Below are positions 1 through 12,195 of a stretch of 64,000 bases of DNA, in pieces. Origin of the DNA: Macrotis lagotis (lineage: Eukaryota; Chordata; Mammalia; Peramelemorphia; Peramelidae); the NCBI RefSeq assembly GCF_037893015.1, contig NC_133665.1, positions 22,578,869-22,642,868 of the forward strand, in the 5' to 3' direction. The notes below the pieces were generated by a model, which had not been told where the DNA came from, made no database searches, and was given only the letters and a program-made list of their open reading frames with translations. A program made the position numbers and the translations under genes. Every line of letters starts with the position of its first letter. The first letter of the stretch is position 1.

Positions 1-164
1 TAACCAGGACTAGGAAGTTTAAAAATTTTTTTATGTTTTATTGTATTTTTATTTATTTAGTTAAATATTTTTCCAATTATATTTTAATCTGGTTCAGTCA
101 CATTCAAGAATGCTGTGGACTTCATGCACCCATTTGGTATGTTTGACATCCCTAGTCTAGACTT
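1..164. other. AT-rich stretch, no feature recognised
   Basis: No open frame of note and no repeat that I can name. It abuts the 3' end of an L1 copy at about 165. Confidence 0.4.
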
Positions 165-1225
165 TTATTTTATTTATTTTTAATTTTAGAAAGGTCTTAT
201 TCATTTTGTTTTACAATTTTTCCTCCAATCTTGCTTCCCTCCCCCCACCCCCTCAGAGAAGGCAGTTTGTTAGTCTTTACATCATTTCCCTAGTGTGCAT
301 TGTTCTAAGTTGAATGTGATGAGAGAGAATTCATATCCTTAAGGAAGAAACATAAAGTATGAGATATAGCAGAATTATATAATAAGACAATGTTTTAAAA
401 AATTAAAGGTAAATAAAAAGTCTTTGGTCTTTGTCCAAACTCCACAATTCTTTCTCAGGATACAGATGGCATTCTCCATCGAAGATATCCTAAAATTGTG
501 CCTGATTGTTGCTCTGTTGGTATGAGCAAGTCCATTAAGGTTGATCATCACTATCATGTTGCTGTTAGGGTGTACAGTGTTCTTCTGGTTCTGCTCATTT
601 CACTCAGCATCAGTTACCAGGCAATTTTGATGACTACTTCTTTATAGTATAGTTTTAGATCTGGTAGAACTAGGCTACTTTATTTTACGTTTTTTTCATC
701 AGTTCCCTTGCCATTTTTGACCTTTTGTTGTTCCAGATGAATTTGTTACTATTTTTTCAAGTTCAGTTAAGTAATTATTTGATAGTTTGATTGGTATGGC
801 ACTGAATAAGTAATTTAATTTAGGTGGAATTGTCATTTTTATTATATTAACTTGACCTAATCATGAACAATTGACAGTTATTTAGATCTATATTTGGATG
901 AGAAGTGCTTTATAATTGCATTCATACAGTTTCTGTATTTTTCTTGGGAGGTGAATTCCCAAGTATTTAATTTTGTCTAGTTATTTTATTCATTCATTCA
1001 TTTATTTGTTTGTTTGTTTGTTTATTATTTTATTTTTAGGTTTTTTCAAGGAAAATGGGGTTAAGTGGCTTGCCCAAGGCTACACAGCTAGGTAATTATT
1101 AAGTGTCTGAGACCGGATTTGAACCCAGGTACTCCTGACTACTAGGCCGGTGCTTTATCCACTATGCCACCTAGCAGCCCCTACAGTTATTTTAAATGGA
1201 ATTTCCCTTTCTACTTTTCTATTTT
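165..1225 (-). mobile_element. L1 LINE, minus strand, 3' end with internal deletion
   Basis: Positions 165-617 are the L1 3' end read on the minus strand, nearly collinear with the copies at 2323-2727 and 8912-10354 (same phrases around the pyrimidine-rich 3' UTR and the end of ORF2). At about 617 the sequence jumps to a more internal part of ORF2 in the same orientation, so several hundred bases are missing. The fragment is split by a SINE (989-1184) and resumes to about 1225. It is coding-dead. Confidence 0.75.
989..1184 (-). mobile_element. WSINE1-type tRNA-derived SINE, minus strand
   Basis: The body (about 1033-1181) reads on the minus strand as the tRNA-derived unit with promoter boxes, ending in a long T/TTTG/TTCA-rich stretch that is the expanded A-rich tail. 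A 10-bp target site duplication, agttatttta, occurs at 979-988 and 1185-1194, so the whole unit including the tail is one insertion into the L1. Confidence 0.85.
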
Positions 1226-2322
1226 TCATCTTTTTTTCTTTATAAAGAAGGAAAGCAAAAGGAGGAAATATTTTAATGGAATGTGGTGAAGCAATAAAAC
1301 AATTAACAATTATAATTGTGAATGTGAATTCTATTAATTCACCCATAAAAATGAGGAACTTAGTCAAAAGAATTAAACAGGAATTCAACAATATCTTTTT
1401 TATAAGATTTGTTTGTATAAGAGATACACACATATTTTATAGTGGATTCACACAGAGTTTAAATGAAGATTTGAATTAGATTCTATTATTCTTAAAGTGA
1501 ATATTTAAAACAATGTTGGCAAACATGATTTCTTACGAGTCAACAGTAAAAATGGTTGAAAGTGAGAGGCATGGAAACTACATGATGATGGGCAATGATA
1601 CCATGGAAAATTAAATATGTTATGCAATATAGACATTAGGACTGAATGGGATAGAATTTAAGTCCTTAAAGGAAAAATTAATCAAACTACAGTGACAATT
1701 AGTCAACAAAAATGATTGTTGTCAACTTCAGTTTTCCTTTCCAGATCTAAACATATCTAACAAAAAAAAAAGATAAATAAGAAGTTGAATCTACATGCAA
1801 TTTTAGATTAGTTAGATATATTAGACCTGTATTACTCAATAAAAATATAAAAGAAATTTCTCTAAGTTTTACAAAATATTATCAAATGCAAGATCATAAC
1901 CCCCTCCCCAAATACAGAAAAAGAATTATTTAACATCAACTTTATTATATATAACTTGATAAGTTCAATTTCATAGACTCTGGACAAAAACGATTGGAGA
2001 TGAATGGAGATGAAATGATATCCTAAAGTAGTGAGTAAAAGGACAGATTACAGAAATGAAAAAAATGATTTTATCAAAGAAAATGATAACAATGAAGCAA
2101 CATATCAAAACTTGGGATGTAGTCAAACATTTTTTAGGAATAAATTAATATTTATTAAACTTTTGACAACAGAAAAAGAAGAAATCAATGAATTTGGTAT
2201 AGAGACAATAGTTTAATATAAAGTTCTAATAGACACAAAATAGAAGTTATGAAAAATCAGAGTTAACAAAGTGAAAACAACAGAAAACATTGAATTGATT
2301 GATAAGACCATGAGTTATTTTA

Positions 2323-2727
2323 TTTTTTCTTTTTTTGAAAGATTTTTATTTTGAATTTTACAATTTTACCTTTAATCTTGCTTCCCTCCCCCACTCCCAC
2401 AGAAGGCAATTTGTTAGTCTTTATATTGTTTCCATGGTATGCATTGATCTAAATTGAATACAATGAGAAAGAAATCATATCCTTAAGGAAGGAAACATAA
2501 AGTATGAGATATAGCAGAATTACCTAATAAGGTAATATTTTTTAAAATTAAAGGTAATAGTCTTTGGTTGTAGTTCAAACTCCACAATTCTTTCTCAGGA
2601 TACAGATGACATACCCCATCTCAGATATCCCAAAATTGTGCCTGATTGTTGCCCTGTTGATAAGAGCAAGTCTGTTAAGATTGATCATCACTCCCATGTT
2701 ACTGTTAGGGTGTAGAATGTTCTTCTG
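2323..2727 (-). mobile_element. 5'-truncated L1 3' end, minus strand
   Basis: About 405 bp of L1 3' UTR and the last part of ORF2 on the minus strand, beginning with a T-rich stretch (the poly-A tail). A perfect 17-bp target site duplication, gaccatgagttatttta, lies at 2306-2322 and 2728-2744. The element sits inside the older plus-strand L1. Confidence 0.9.
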
Positions 2728-3299
2728 GACCATGAGTTATTTTAAAGGAAATAATTATTTTGATTAACATGGTAGACAAACTGGTAGCTAATTCTGTATT
2801 TTTAAAAGAGTTGGATTCAAATTTCCAAAACAAAAAATGGAAAAAGATCACAATAGATGAAGAAAATAATGGAAAATGTTAGAAATGAAAATTTTTTCCC
2901 AATTATCTGTTAAAAAAAACTCAACCCTAAATAATTAAATGAAATACTTACAAAAATATAAAGCATTTAGATTAAAAGAATGAACAAATTAAGAATCCAA
3001 ATAACCTAATCTCAAAAAAGAAAATGAAAGAAAGAAATTAAGCAGGCATAAACTCTACTTCCTTCCCAGAGTAGAGAAGATGACTATTCTTTTAAGATCC
3101 TTCTATGAAATAGGTATTATACTGATACTCAAACCAGGAAGAGATGTCAGAAAATTATAGACCTATGACTTTATCATTAAACATGAATAATTATAACTAA
3201 ACATTGATACAAAAATATTAGTGAAGAGACTATAGAATTTTATTATAAAAATATTTACTATGATCAGGTTAGATTAATAGAAATAAAAGACTTCTCTGT

Positions 3300-3800
3300 T
3301 TTTAAAATCTTAACCACCTACCCCCAACCTATCTTCATTAGACATTACATTTCCCATATTCTTCAACATAGTCAAACTAGCCTTCTCTATGTTCCTTACA
3401 CTCCATATTCTACCTCTGTGCTTTTATACTGACCATGTCTCATGTATAGAAAGTGCTTTCTTTTCATCTCTGCCTCAAAGAATGTCTCTTCAATTAAGAT
3501 GTAGCTCAAAACCTATCTTCTGTAAAAAAACTTTTCCTGATCTCCCAATATTCTGTACTCCCCCTTCTATGATCTTGTATTTGATTATTTTGCAAATATA
3601 CATACATATATATATATATGTGTGTGTGTGTATATTAACTCCGTGGTTATGCTGCATATGTTTTTATATGTATTTATCTTCTCTATCAGAATGTAACCTT
3701 ACTATATGTAGATAATTACAGTATTTGTACTTAAATTTCCAGGTGAGTATGGTGCTAAGCCCATAATAGGTGCATAAGAAATGTCAATTGATTGGTTCAT
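3300..3800 (+). mobile_element. L2-type LINE 3' end, plus strand
   Basis: The sequence follows the L2 3' pattern: a pyrimidine-rich region with remnants of coding-like phrases, then a terminal part with 'ataggtgcataa..atgtcaattgattgg', which resembles the L2 3' hallmark of a 'cataataggtgc..aataaatgtttgttga' type. It contains a TA/TG microsatellite. It is an old copy. Confidence 0.6.
3606..3634. repeat. (TA)n(TG)n microsatellite
   Basis: A pure run of TA units followed by TG units, read directly. Confidence 0.95.
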
Positions 3801-4400
3801 CATTACGGAAACAAAACAGATTATATTAAAAACCAAAATAGACATAAATACCAGATTATATCAGATGTAAAAAAGCTTTGTACAATATATAATAATCGTC
3901 TATATTGAAACACAAGGAAAAATAGGAATAAATGGACCTTTCGTTGACAAAAAAGTATCTAAAGCCTTTCATTATCTGTAAAGGAGAAACACTTGAATCT
4001 TTTACAATCAATTCAGATTGGAAATCAAGGAGTTCATTATCATCACTCCTATTTGTTAGTTCTAGAAATGCTGTTTAGTTTTATACATATGTAGGTGTGT
4101 ATACATACACATCTATATATGTATATGTGATAAAGAAGTTGGGAGAATAAAAATAGGCATAGAAAAAATTAAATTATTGCAATTTGCTAATGATTATTAA
4201 AATAATTTAAATGGCAGCATAAATAACAAGATATCAACTAAAACTATAATACTGTCAATTGTTGCATATGTTACTAAGTAAGACAAGAGGCATATAAAGC
4301 ATTTTTATTCAAAATGATTTTGAAATATATAAAATATAAAGTAGGCAACCTATAAAGAGGCACTCAGGAATTATTTAAATGAAACTACAAAGCATTCTGC

Positions 4401-6690
4401 AGAAATGAAGGAAGACAAATAATTATAGAGATATTAATGATTCATTGTTGAATTGGGCTTATTGAGATAATTTACAATAATTTAAGTGTCATTTTTATAA
4501 TACCTACATTTCCCAATATATCCTGCTTCTTTCTCAAACGGAATCCTCATTTATAACAAAAAAAAAAAAACAAAGGAAAACTTAACTCAATAAAAGTAAC
4601 GTATCAACTGAAAATAAAAATTGTTTTCTGCATAAGTATGTAAGTATATATGTAACAAATTGGATATGGGTTATACTTCTCAGAAACAACAATATTTTTT
4701 GTCCATAATCTCTTTCATTTCAAATTTGAAAATAACACATTGCAATTCAATGTAAGATAAGAAATAAGAAATGACTTCATTTTAAACCCAGATCCCCAAC
4801 AACAATAAAAAAGCAACTATACTAGAAGAACTTTAGAAGTAAGAAAAGGGGCAAAAGAGTGACTACTTCTAAAAAAGTTTATAAAAAATTGCTGATCAAA
4901 AGTTGTATAACATAACTGGAGTTCATGAAGGTAAGATTGAGCACAAAACAAAACAAATATATATATAAAATATACAGTGTTGAGCACTGGTATCACATTA
5001 TGTCAAGGGAAGAAAATGACACTAGTTTCCTCAGACAACTAGAAAGTGGTGAGTTTGAATATGATCCATTAATGAATTCAGCTTATTTGGGATGCACACG
5101 AATTGCTAGCAAAATTCTTTAACCACTTTCTCTTTGTTATAAACATATGTCATCTTTCTGAACACAAGGCATCACAACTTGATTAATAAAAACAACACCA
5201 TTGACTTCTCAATATATAAATACAAAATAATGTATTTTATACAAAAATTCTCAGCAACGATCATGCTCAACAAATCTATAAACATAAGAAAAAATATAGC
5301 TGGAAAACAAATAAGGTAACCTAAAAAGTTTGATATTGAATGAATAAACCACCTTAAATCATTACAATAGTTATTGAATATCTCAAAGCCTTTTATTCAG
5401 TTCTGCACTCATGGATTAGTCATGAACTGCCTAAATATAAAATAGATTCAAACAAAGTAAAAATAATAGAGTGTCTGATTCCACATCAAAAACTATTATT
5501 TGTAACACATAGCACAATAATGTCAAGAAAAAATGATATAATACATCCTGTCTTCCAGATAGAAAGCTTAAGTGCATTATGTTTCTGCCTAGACTTATCT
5601 TTTATCTTCCTGAATAGAACTAAATATGTGTTTGAAGTCAAAGAGACTATCATACTATAATATCATGAATGACATCAAGTTCTAGGACTCAGTTGAAAAG
5701 CATATTAAATAGCTACTTCATGAATACTTTCTCCAACAATATCAAAATATCATTAGAATCAGATATAAAATTCTCATTGCATGCTAATGAAGAAGAGAAA
5801 CTGAAAGCTTTTAAGATTGTATCTAAAAGAAAAATGGAAATATTTGCTATGTACACTGCTAAAATTTCAGAATGTAAATTAAAGTTCTTTATTTCTGGAT
5901 TTAGCCTAGAAGCAGTTAAGATTAAAGAGTAGACTTAGGCTGTGAGGTAGGTTTGTTTATAGGGATGAAGTAATATATGATTAACAATTTGGGACAATAT
6001 ATATAATTACCATGAAAAATTACAAAAAGGTAATTTAAGTTAAAAGGAAACTTGACATTCATCTTAAGTCATAAAGGAGTAGGAAATGTGTAATGTTACA
6101 AAAAGCAAAAATTTAGCTTATACTAGGGGTAACTAAAAAGAAAAATCAAGTGTATAGGATTATATGACAGTTTGTTTTAAACTATCCATTTATGTACTAA
6201 TTCTAAAAATACAAACCCCAAAATATTCTTTGTAATTCAGTAAATAAACTGGAACTAGAGGACCATTATAGGCAGAACTGTTGTCTATATCTGTCTAGGC
6301 AGGACCCTGATACATAAAAATTTAAGAATAGTTTTAAATTTATGACTCTATAACAAATATTTCTAATTTCTCTATTATTGCAAAGGAAACCCTTTAAAAT
6401 AAAGAAACCTAGCTGAATAAATTAAAATAGTGTGGAAACAGGATGGCCTATATGCCATCCCTGTTTGTCTGTCTGTTTACTGAAATTTTTTTAAAGAATT
6501 CTTTGTGTCTCTTTAGATGAGCTTATATATGAATGTTCTTATTCAATTAAAAAAGACTATCATTTTATCCACTTGTGCACTAATCCAAAAACAATAAATA
6601 ATGGGACATAATGAACAATTTGGATTCAGATTTCCTTTTTAAAATCCTTCCCAAAAAAGTGAGAAGACTGAGATAATAATGAAAATAGAT
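4401..6690. other. Gene-free AT-rich sequence
   Basis: Short open frames at 4925-5122 (65 codons) and 5669-5932 (87 codons) have no recognisable domain, and no splice-site context supports them as exons. Part may be further decayed LINE sequence, but I cannot assign it. Confidence 0.4.
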
Positions 6691-6694
6691 AACT

Positions 6695-6915
6695 AGCATT
6701 TATATAATTCTTTGAAGTTTGCAGAATTCCTTAAAGATATCCTCTTGCTTTAGCTTCACAATGGTTCTGAGTAGCAAATGCTTTCACTCAACCCATTCTA
6801 CAGATTAAAAGGTTAAAGTTAATTGACTTTGACATGTATGGTAATAAACTAGGTAAGTACCAGAGGCAGGATTTGAAAGGATTCAAGTCTGTAACTATTC
6901 CACATCAGTGAAAGC
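6695..6915 (-). mobile_element. THER1/MIR-type CORE-SINE, minus strand
   Basis: The order of landmarks matches a minus-strand mammalian CORE-SINE: 'cttcacaatggttctgagtag', then 'cccattctacagatt', then 'aggtaagtaccagaggcagg'. The copy is diverged. Confidence 0.65.
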
Positions 6916-6949
6916 ATAAATAGATAGCATTTTGTCTTTAATAAATTGG

Positions 6950-8120
6950 GAGTCATAAAGACTCATTTCTAAAAAAATACAGAACTGAATCAAATTTCTA
7001 AGAATACAAGACCATCTGATAAATGGTTAAAGGATATAAAAGTCAATTTTCAGATGAAGAAATTAAAGCTATCTATAGTCATATGAAAAAATGCTGTAAA
7101 TAATTATTGATAAGAGAAATGCAAATTAAAACAACTGAAGTACCAGCTCACACCTGTCAGATTAACCAATATGACTAAAACAGAAAATGTTCAATGTTGA
7201 AGGAGATGTGGGAAAACATCTGACACTGATGCATTGTTGTTAGAGCTTTGAACTGATCCAATCTTTCTGTAGAACAATTTAAGAATTATGTCCAAAGGCC
7301 AAAAAAACTATTCATACCCTTTGATCCAGCAATATTAGGTCTGTATCCAAAAGAGATCACAAAAAAGGGTAAAAATATCAATATGTATAAATATTTATAG
7401 CAGCTCTTTGCATAGAAGCAAAGAATTTGAGATTGAAGGGATGCTCATTAATTGGGGAATGGCTGGAAATATTGTCCTACATGAGTGTGATGGAACATTG
7501 TTGTTCTATAAGAAATCATGAGGGACTGGACCTCAGAATAGCCTGGAAAGGCTTGTGAAAACTGATACTGAATGGAGTGAGCCAAACCAAAAGAACATTA
7601 TAACTAACAGCAACACTAGGAGTTGAATGATGGATTTATTCATTTTGGCAATACAATAATCAAAGACAATTCTAAAAAGCTTGTGATGGGAAACATCATT
7701 CATATTCAGAGAAGGATCTGTGGAGTTTCTACATAGACCAAAATTTACTATCTTCAATTTTTTTTTTTAGATTTTTCAAGGCAATGGGGTTAAGTGGCTT
7801 GACCAAGGCCACAAGACTAGGTAATTATTAAGTGTATGAGGCTGGATTTTAATTCAGGTACTCCTGCATAATCTAGCCACCCACGATCTTCAATTTTTAA
7901 AAGTTGTAATGTATTTTCTATTGTTTTTTCCTGTGTTTTGATTTGATTCTTCTCTCACAACATAACCATATAATGGATTGCTTTCTGTCAGGGGGATGGG
8001 GAAGAGAAGGGAGGGAGGGAGAAAAAATATAAAGTTCAAATCCTTGCAAAAAATTATTGTTGAAAACTAAAATTCTATATAGTTGGAAAGATAAATAAAT
8101 TGAATATTTAATTTAAAAAA
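6950..8120 (+). mobile_element. L1 LINE 3' end, plus strand (ORF2 C-terminus and 3' UTR)
   Basis: The plus strand reads as the L1 ORF2 C-terminal region with stops: a 'cccatttgatccagcaat'-like block near 7317, then 'attggggaatggctgg' near 7451, then the 3' UTR with a G-rich run near 7990-8020 and an A-rich end near 8110. It is broken by a SINE at 7763-7885. 5' truncated and inactive. Confidence 0.8.
7763..7885 (-). mobile_element. WSINE1-type SINE, minus strand, shortened
   Basis: SINE body with the 'ttaagtggcttg..caaggccaca' and 'aggtaattattaagtg' landmarks. It is flanked by a 13-bp direct repeat, atcttcaattttt, at 7750-7762 and 7886-7898. The tRNA-like head is shortened. It is inserted into the L1 3' UTR. 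Confidence 0.85.
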
Positions 8121-8139
8121 TTGGGGAGTCAGGAGGGAG

Positions 8140-8375
8140 GCTTTGTTCAGTCATTTTTCAGTTGTCTGATTTTTCATGACTCCATTTTAGATTTTCTTGT
8201 CAAAGATACTGGAGAGGTTTGCCATTCTTCTCCAACTCATTTTACAGATAAGGAAACTGAGGTAAATAGGGTGAAATGACTTTTCAGAGTCACACTAAGG
8301 ATCTGAGTTTAAATCAGGAAACAGTTTTTCTGACTTCAGCCCTGGCACTCTATCCATTGTGTACCTATTTGCCCC
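8140..8375 (-). mobile_element. MAR1-type SINE, minus strand
   Basis: Typical marsupial MAR1 landmarks: 'ttgttcagtcattt', 'ttcttgtcaaagatactgga', 'ctccaactcattttacag', 'ctctatccattgt'. It ends in gcccc at 8375. It lies directly after the L1 tail. Confidence 0.75.
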
Positions 8376-8574
8376 AGTACATAGCCTAGTGGATAACATT
8401 TAATATGTCAATTATTTGATATAGCAATTTAAAAAATCTCATCAGTCTTGAGCTGATGATAATTAAGATGATTAATTTCTATGAATATAGCATGAACACA
8501 TTCCTGCTTTTCTCAGTGCATGCTATTTTATCATTTCTGGAATAGCCTGTTCACTCAGCATACCATAGTTTAGG

Positions 8575-8790
8575 GAAGATATTGATGAGCTAGAGAAAGT
8601 CCAGAATTGATCAACCAGAATTGTAAATGCCTTCTACTACAGATCATATGAGAGTAGATTTTTAGGAAGTGCACATGTTTAGCCTTTCAAGGTTGTCTTT
8701 GAGTATTTGAAGCTTTGGCATGGATAAGAGGCATTAGACTTGTTTGGTGTGAACTAGGGAAAAATGGAAGTTACAAAAGCAAACATATCT
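8575..8790 (+). mobile_element. CR1/L3-type LINE 3' fragment, plus strand
   Basis: Phrases such as 'gatgagctagagaaagtcca', 'gtttagcctttcaa' and 'gtatttgaag' match the 3' region of the CR1/L3 LINEs also seen at 45.1-46.3 kb. Old and diverged. Confidence 0.6.
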
Positions 8791-8836
8791 ATACATCCTG
8801 AGTTCTACTCTGGACTTTTTCTAGATTATCCATCTT

Positions 8837-10441
8837 CCTTTTTTCTTTTTGGTTTGTTCAAGACAATGATATTAAGTGACTTGCCCAAGGTCACACAGCT
8901 AGGTAATTATTTTTATTTTTTTAAAGAAAGATTTTATTTATTTTTCGTTTTACAATTTCCCCCCATTCTTGCTTCCCTCCCCACAACCCCCAACAGAAGG
9001 CAGTCTATTAGTCTACATTGTTTCCATGGTATACATTGATCTAAGTTGAATGTGATGAGAGAGAAATAATATCCTTATGGAAGAAAAATGAAGTGTAAGA
9101 GATAGCAAAATTGCATAATAAGATAATGGCTATTTTTTCTAAATTGAAGGTTTTTTGGTCTTTGTTCAAACTCCACAATTCTTTCTCTGGATACAGATGG
9201 CATTCTCCATTGCAGACAGCCCAAAATTGTCCCTGATTGTTCCACTGATGGAATGAGTAAGTCCATCAAGGTTGATCATCACTCCCATTTTGCTGTTAGT
9301 GTGTACAATGTTTTTCTGCTTCTGCTCATCTCACTCAGTGTCAGTTCATGGAAATCCTTGCATGCTTCCCTGAATTCCAATCCCTCCTGGTTTCTAATAG
9401 AACAAGAATGTTCCATGACATACATATACCACAGTTTGCTAAGCCATTCCCCAATTGAAGGACATTCACTGATTTCCAATTCTTTGCCACCACAAACAGA
9501 AACTGCTATGAATATTTTGGTACAAGTGATGTTTTTACCCTTTTTCATATTTTCTTCAGGGTAAAGATCCAGTAGTGGTATTGCTGGATCAAAGGGTATG
9601 CTCATTTTTTTTGCCCTTTGGGTGTAATTCCAAACTGCTCTCCAGAAAGGTTGGATGAGTTCACAGCGTCACCAACAATGTGTTGGTGTCCCAGATTTCC
9701 CACATCCCTTCCAACATTGATCATTGTCCTTTCTGGTCATTTTGGCCAGTCTGAGAGGTGTAAGGTGGTACCTTAGAGATACTTTAATTTGCATTTCTCT
9801 AATAAGTAATGATTTAGAGCAATTTTTCATATTACTATGGGTCATTTTTATTTCCTCAACTCTAAATTGCCTTTGCATATCCTTTCACCATTCATCAATT
9901 GGGGAATGGCTTGTTTTTTTGAAAATTTGACTCAGTTCTCTGTATATTTTAGAAATGAGTCATTTGTCAGAAATACTAGTTGTAAAAGTTGTTTCCCAGT
10001 TTGCTACATTTTTTTGACCTTGGTTACTGTGGTTTTGTCTGTGCAAAAGCTTTTTTAATTTAATGTAATCAAAATTATCTAGTTTTTTTTTAATGATGTT
10101 CTCCATCTCTTCCTTGGTCATAAACTGCTTCCCTTTCCATAGATCTGACAGGCAAACTACTCCTTGGTCTTCTAGTTTGCTTATAATATTGTCTTTTTAT
10201 GTCTGAATCTTGTATCCATTTTGATCTTATCTTGGTATAGGGTGTGAGGTGTTGGTCTAATCTAAGTTTCTTCCATACTAACTTCCAATTTTCCTAACAG
10301 TTTTATCGAAGAGAGAGTTTTTATCCCAATAGCTGGACTCTTTGGGTCTATCAAACACAGCTAGGTAATTATTAAGTGTCTGAGGTTGGATTTGACCTCA
10401 GGTCCTCCTAAATCCAGGTCCAGTGCTCCTGGCTGCCCCTC
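8837..10441 (-). mobile_element. WSINE1-type SINE split by an L1 insertion, minus strand
   Basis: The tail-side half is at about 8837-8911 and the head-side half at about 10374-10441, separated by an L1. The SINE's own target duplication is visible outside: gattatccatctt at 8824-8836 and gattgtccatctt at 10442-10454, one mismatch. Confidence 0.85.
8912..10354 (-). mobile_element. 5'-truncated L1 LINE, minus strand, inserted into a SINE
   Basis: About 1.44 kb of L1: 3' UTR at the low-coordinate end, then the ORF2 C-terminus. The minus-strand frame at 9279-9605 (108 codons) shows the L1 ORF2 C-terminal pattern: PFDPAIPLL, then a YPEEN-like turn, then a segment ending in PSIGEWLSKLWYMYVMEH. A perfect 19-bp target site duplication, acacagctaggtaattatt, lies at 8893-8911 and 10355-10373. 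The ORF2 frame is only partly open elsewhere, so the copy is inactive, but it is among the better preserved L1s here. Confidence 0.92.
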
Positions 10442-10454
10442 GATTGTCCATCTT

Positions 10455-12010
10455 TCTAAACTCTGGTGCCCAAAGAAAATTCAGACTCCAAAATTTTTAC
10501 TACAACATGACAGTCTGGAAGCTTGCATTTCAGTGGCATTCTCATCCTTACTGCATGAAAAAAATATGAATGATGCAAAATAAAGCAATTTAAATTAAAA
10601 TAAGAAGGGAAGAATGAAACATTTCCCCTAAAATTAAAGGCTTCTGAGGAAAAAATATCAATAGATGAACAAATTCTTCTTGAACCCAGCACACCAAGGG
10701 CCCTATTTCCTGCATCTCATCAGTCCTGCATTTTGGACTTTAGCTGAGTGAAGGCCTATTCAAGTTCCCAGTAAGTACCTGCTGTCTTATTGTACAAATG
10801 ACACCTCATTAAATACTGAACAAAATACTAAGTACTGAACTAAAGACTCTGAGTAAGTGACAGTTTGTTTATTGTACCAGTGTGGGATGGTAGCTCAGGA
10901 AGCTGTTAAATTATTAATCAGAAATTCAGTCTTGAGCAAAATTTGGCAACTTTATTCATTATATGAGATCATGATAACCTGTGCAACGTAGCATTTCAGC
11001 CAAGACCATGAAGATCAGAGTCCTATCTCTGAGAGAACAAGTCCAAAGTCAGTCACAGGGTGCCAGATTCTCTCTCCATTTCCTTTTCTTCCTGTTTTAT
11101 TCTCTCAACCAAATATAGTGCTCAAAAATCCCAGAGAGAGGATCCGAAGATGCATACAACAGTTAATATCTTCCCTCCCAGACACCAAATTAACACTTTT
11201 GAAAAGTAAAGGAGTATCCCTAACCCATTTGAGAGGTGAGATTTTTCCTGTATAAAAGGAGAAAATTTAGAAATGATCCTTGAAGTTGCCACCACAAGCA
11301 CTCCAATCCAAGAGATAAATGCTTATAGTTGAAAGAAATGGAAGAAATAAAGTTTGAGAGGAAGAAACTTCCATAATGAGGAAAATGGGGCATAGTTAAT
11401 CTCTAGTCACTATTTCTCAGTTTCCATGAAACAGGGATCCAGCACAACTTTAGTGGTCTGAACAGGAGAAAATGAGAGGCAGTAGGTAGGGAACTCTATA
11501 TAGGATGAACATTTGCCACATTGCAATATGGAACTGGAGAAAAGGAGTTCAAGGTAAGAAGACTGAGGAAAAAAAAGATATGCCAAGGTTCAACTTAGAC
11601 AAAAGGAAAAACTGGTGGATAAAAGATTTATCTACTTAGTTGATAAGATGAAATTATGTTTTTTGTACTTTGATTTCTTTATAAATTCATAGACAACAAG
11701 ATAAGCAAGTATTTCATCAAATTAAACTCCTTGTTTCTACTGGATGGTAATGAAAACAACTTCACCAACCAAGGAGAAAATCATTCTTCTAGTTAGCTAC
11801 AACTTTGGTATATATCTTCTTATTTCATTTATAGCAAAGATTTCAACATTACTTTAATTCAGTTATTCCACTAATAATATCATTGAATAGGTATCTCACA
11901 TTTAGGGAATCAGTTATCAAATGAATATTTATGGATAGTCTAAAAATTGCCAGTCACAAAATCCTATTTTGAGTGATCATTATGGAAGTGGTCCTAAATC
12001 TCTGAAAGCT
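10455..12010. other. Gene-free sequence, no repeat named
   Basis: No coding signal and no recognised repeat. A TATA-like gtataaaagg near 11251 stands alone. Purine-rich stretches occur near 11340 and 11550. Confidence 0.4.
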
Positions 12011-12014
12011 TTTT

Positions 12015-12195
12015 CAATGGTATAGTAGGAAGAGCACTTAGAGGTGAATTCAATTAACCTGGGTTCAACTTTCTGCTTTGATACTTATTACCTATATTAT
12101 CTCTGAGCCTATTTTTTCATCTGTAAATGAAGGTTTAGACTAGATCACCTCAAATGTTTCTTCCAGCTCTGAATCTATTATCCTCTGAGTCAGGG
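12015..12195 (+). mobile_element. MIR-type CORE-SINE, plus strand
   Basis: Landmarks in order: 'ggaagagcactta', 'cctgggttcaac', 'ttttttcatctgtaaatga', 'cttccagctctgaatctatt'. This is the marsupial MIR layout. Confidence 0.75.

Larger units (their letters stand above)
1750..4400 (+). mobile_element. Old L1 LINE, plus strand, ORF2 reverse-transcriptase region, broken
   Basis: Plus-strand translations of 1980-2215, 2850-3290 and 3830-4400 give short, stop-riddled peptides resembling L1 ORF2. Examples are a TYQNLG-like segment near 2100, a segment ending LILKPGRD near 3140, and a segment with SLSSLLF near 4045 that fits the L1 RT 'plspLLF' block. The copy is interrupted by a minus-strand L1 (2323-2727) and an L2-type element (about 3300-3800). 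It is non-functional and the boundaries are approximate. Confidence 0.6.

Noticed and set aside
5669..5932. 87-codon plus-strand frame
   Set aside because: No recognisable domain, AT-driven composition, no splice context; insufficient to call a gene.
9253..9564. 103-codon plus-strand frame
   Set aside because: Antisense shadow of the L1 ORF2 C-terminus on the minus strand.
10860..11300. TATA-like box and 'ctttattcat' segments suggesting an LTR or promoter
   Set aside because: No paired LTR, no primer-binding site or retroviral coding sequence, and no terminal TG...CA pair that I could define.
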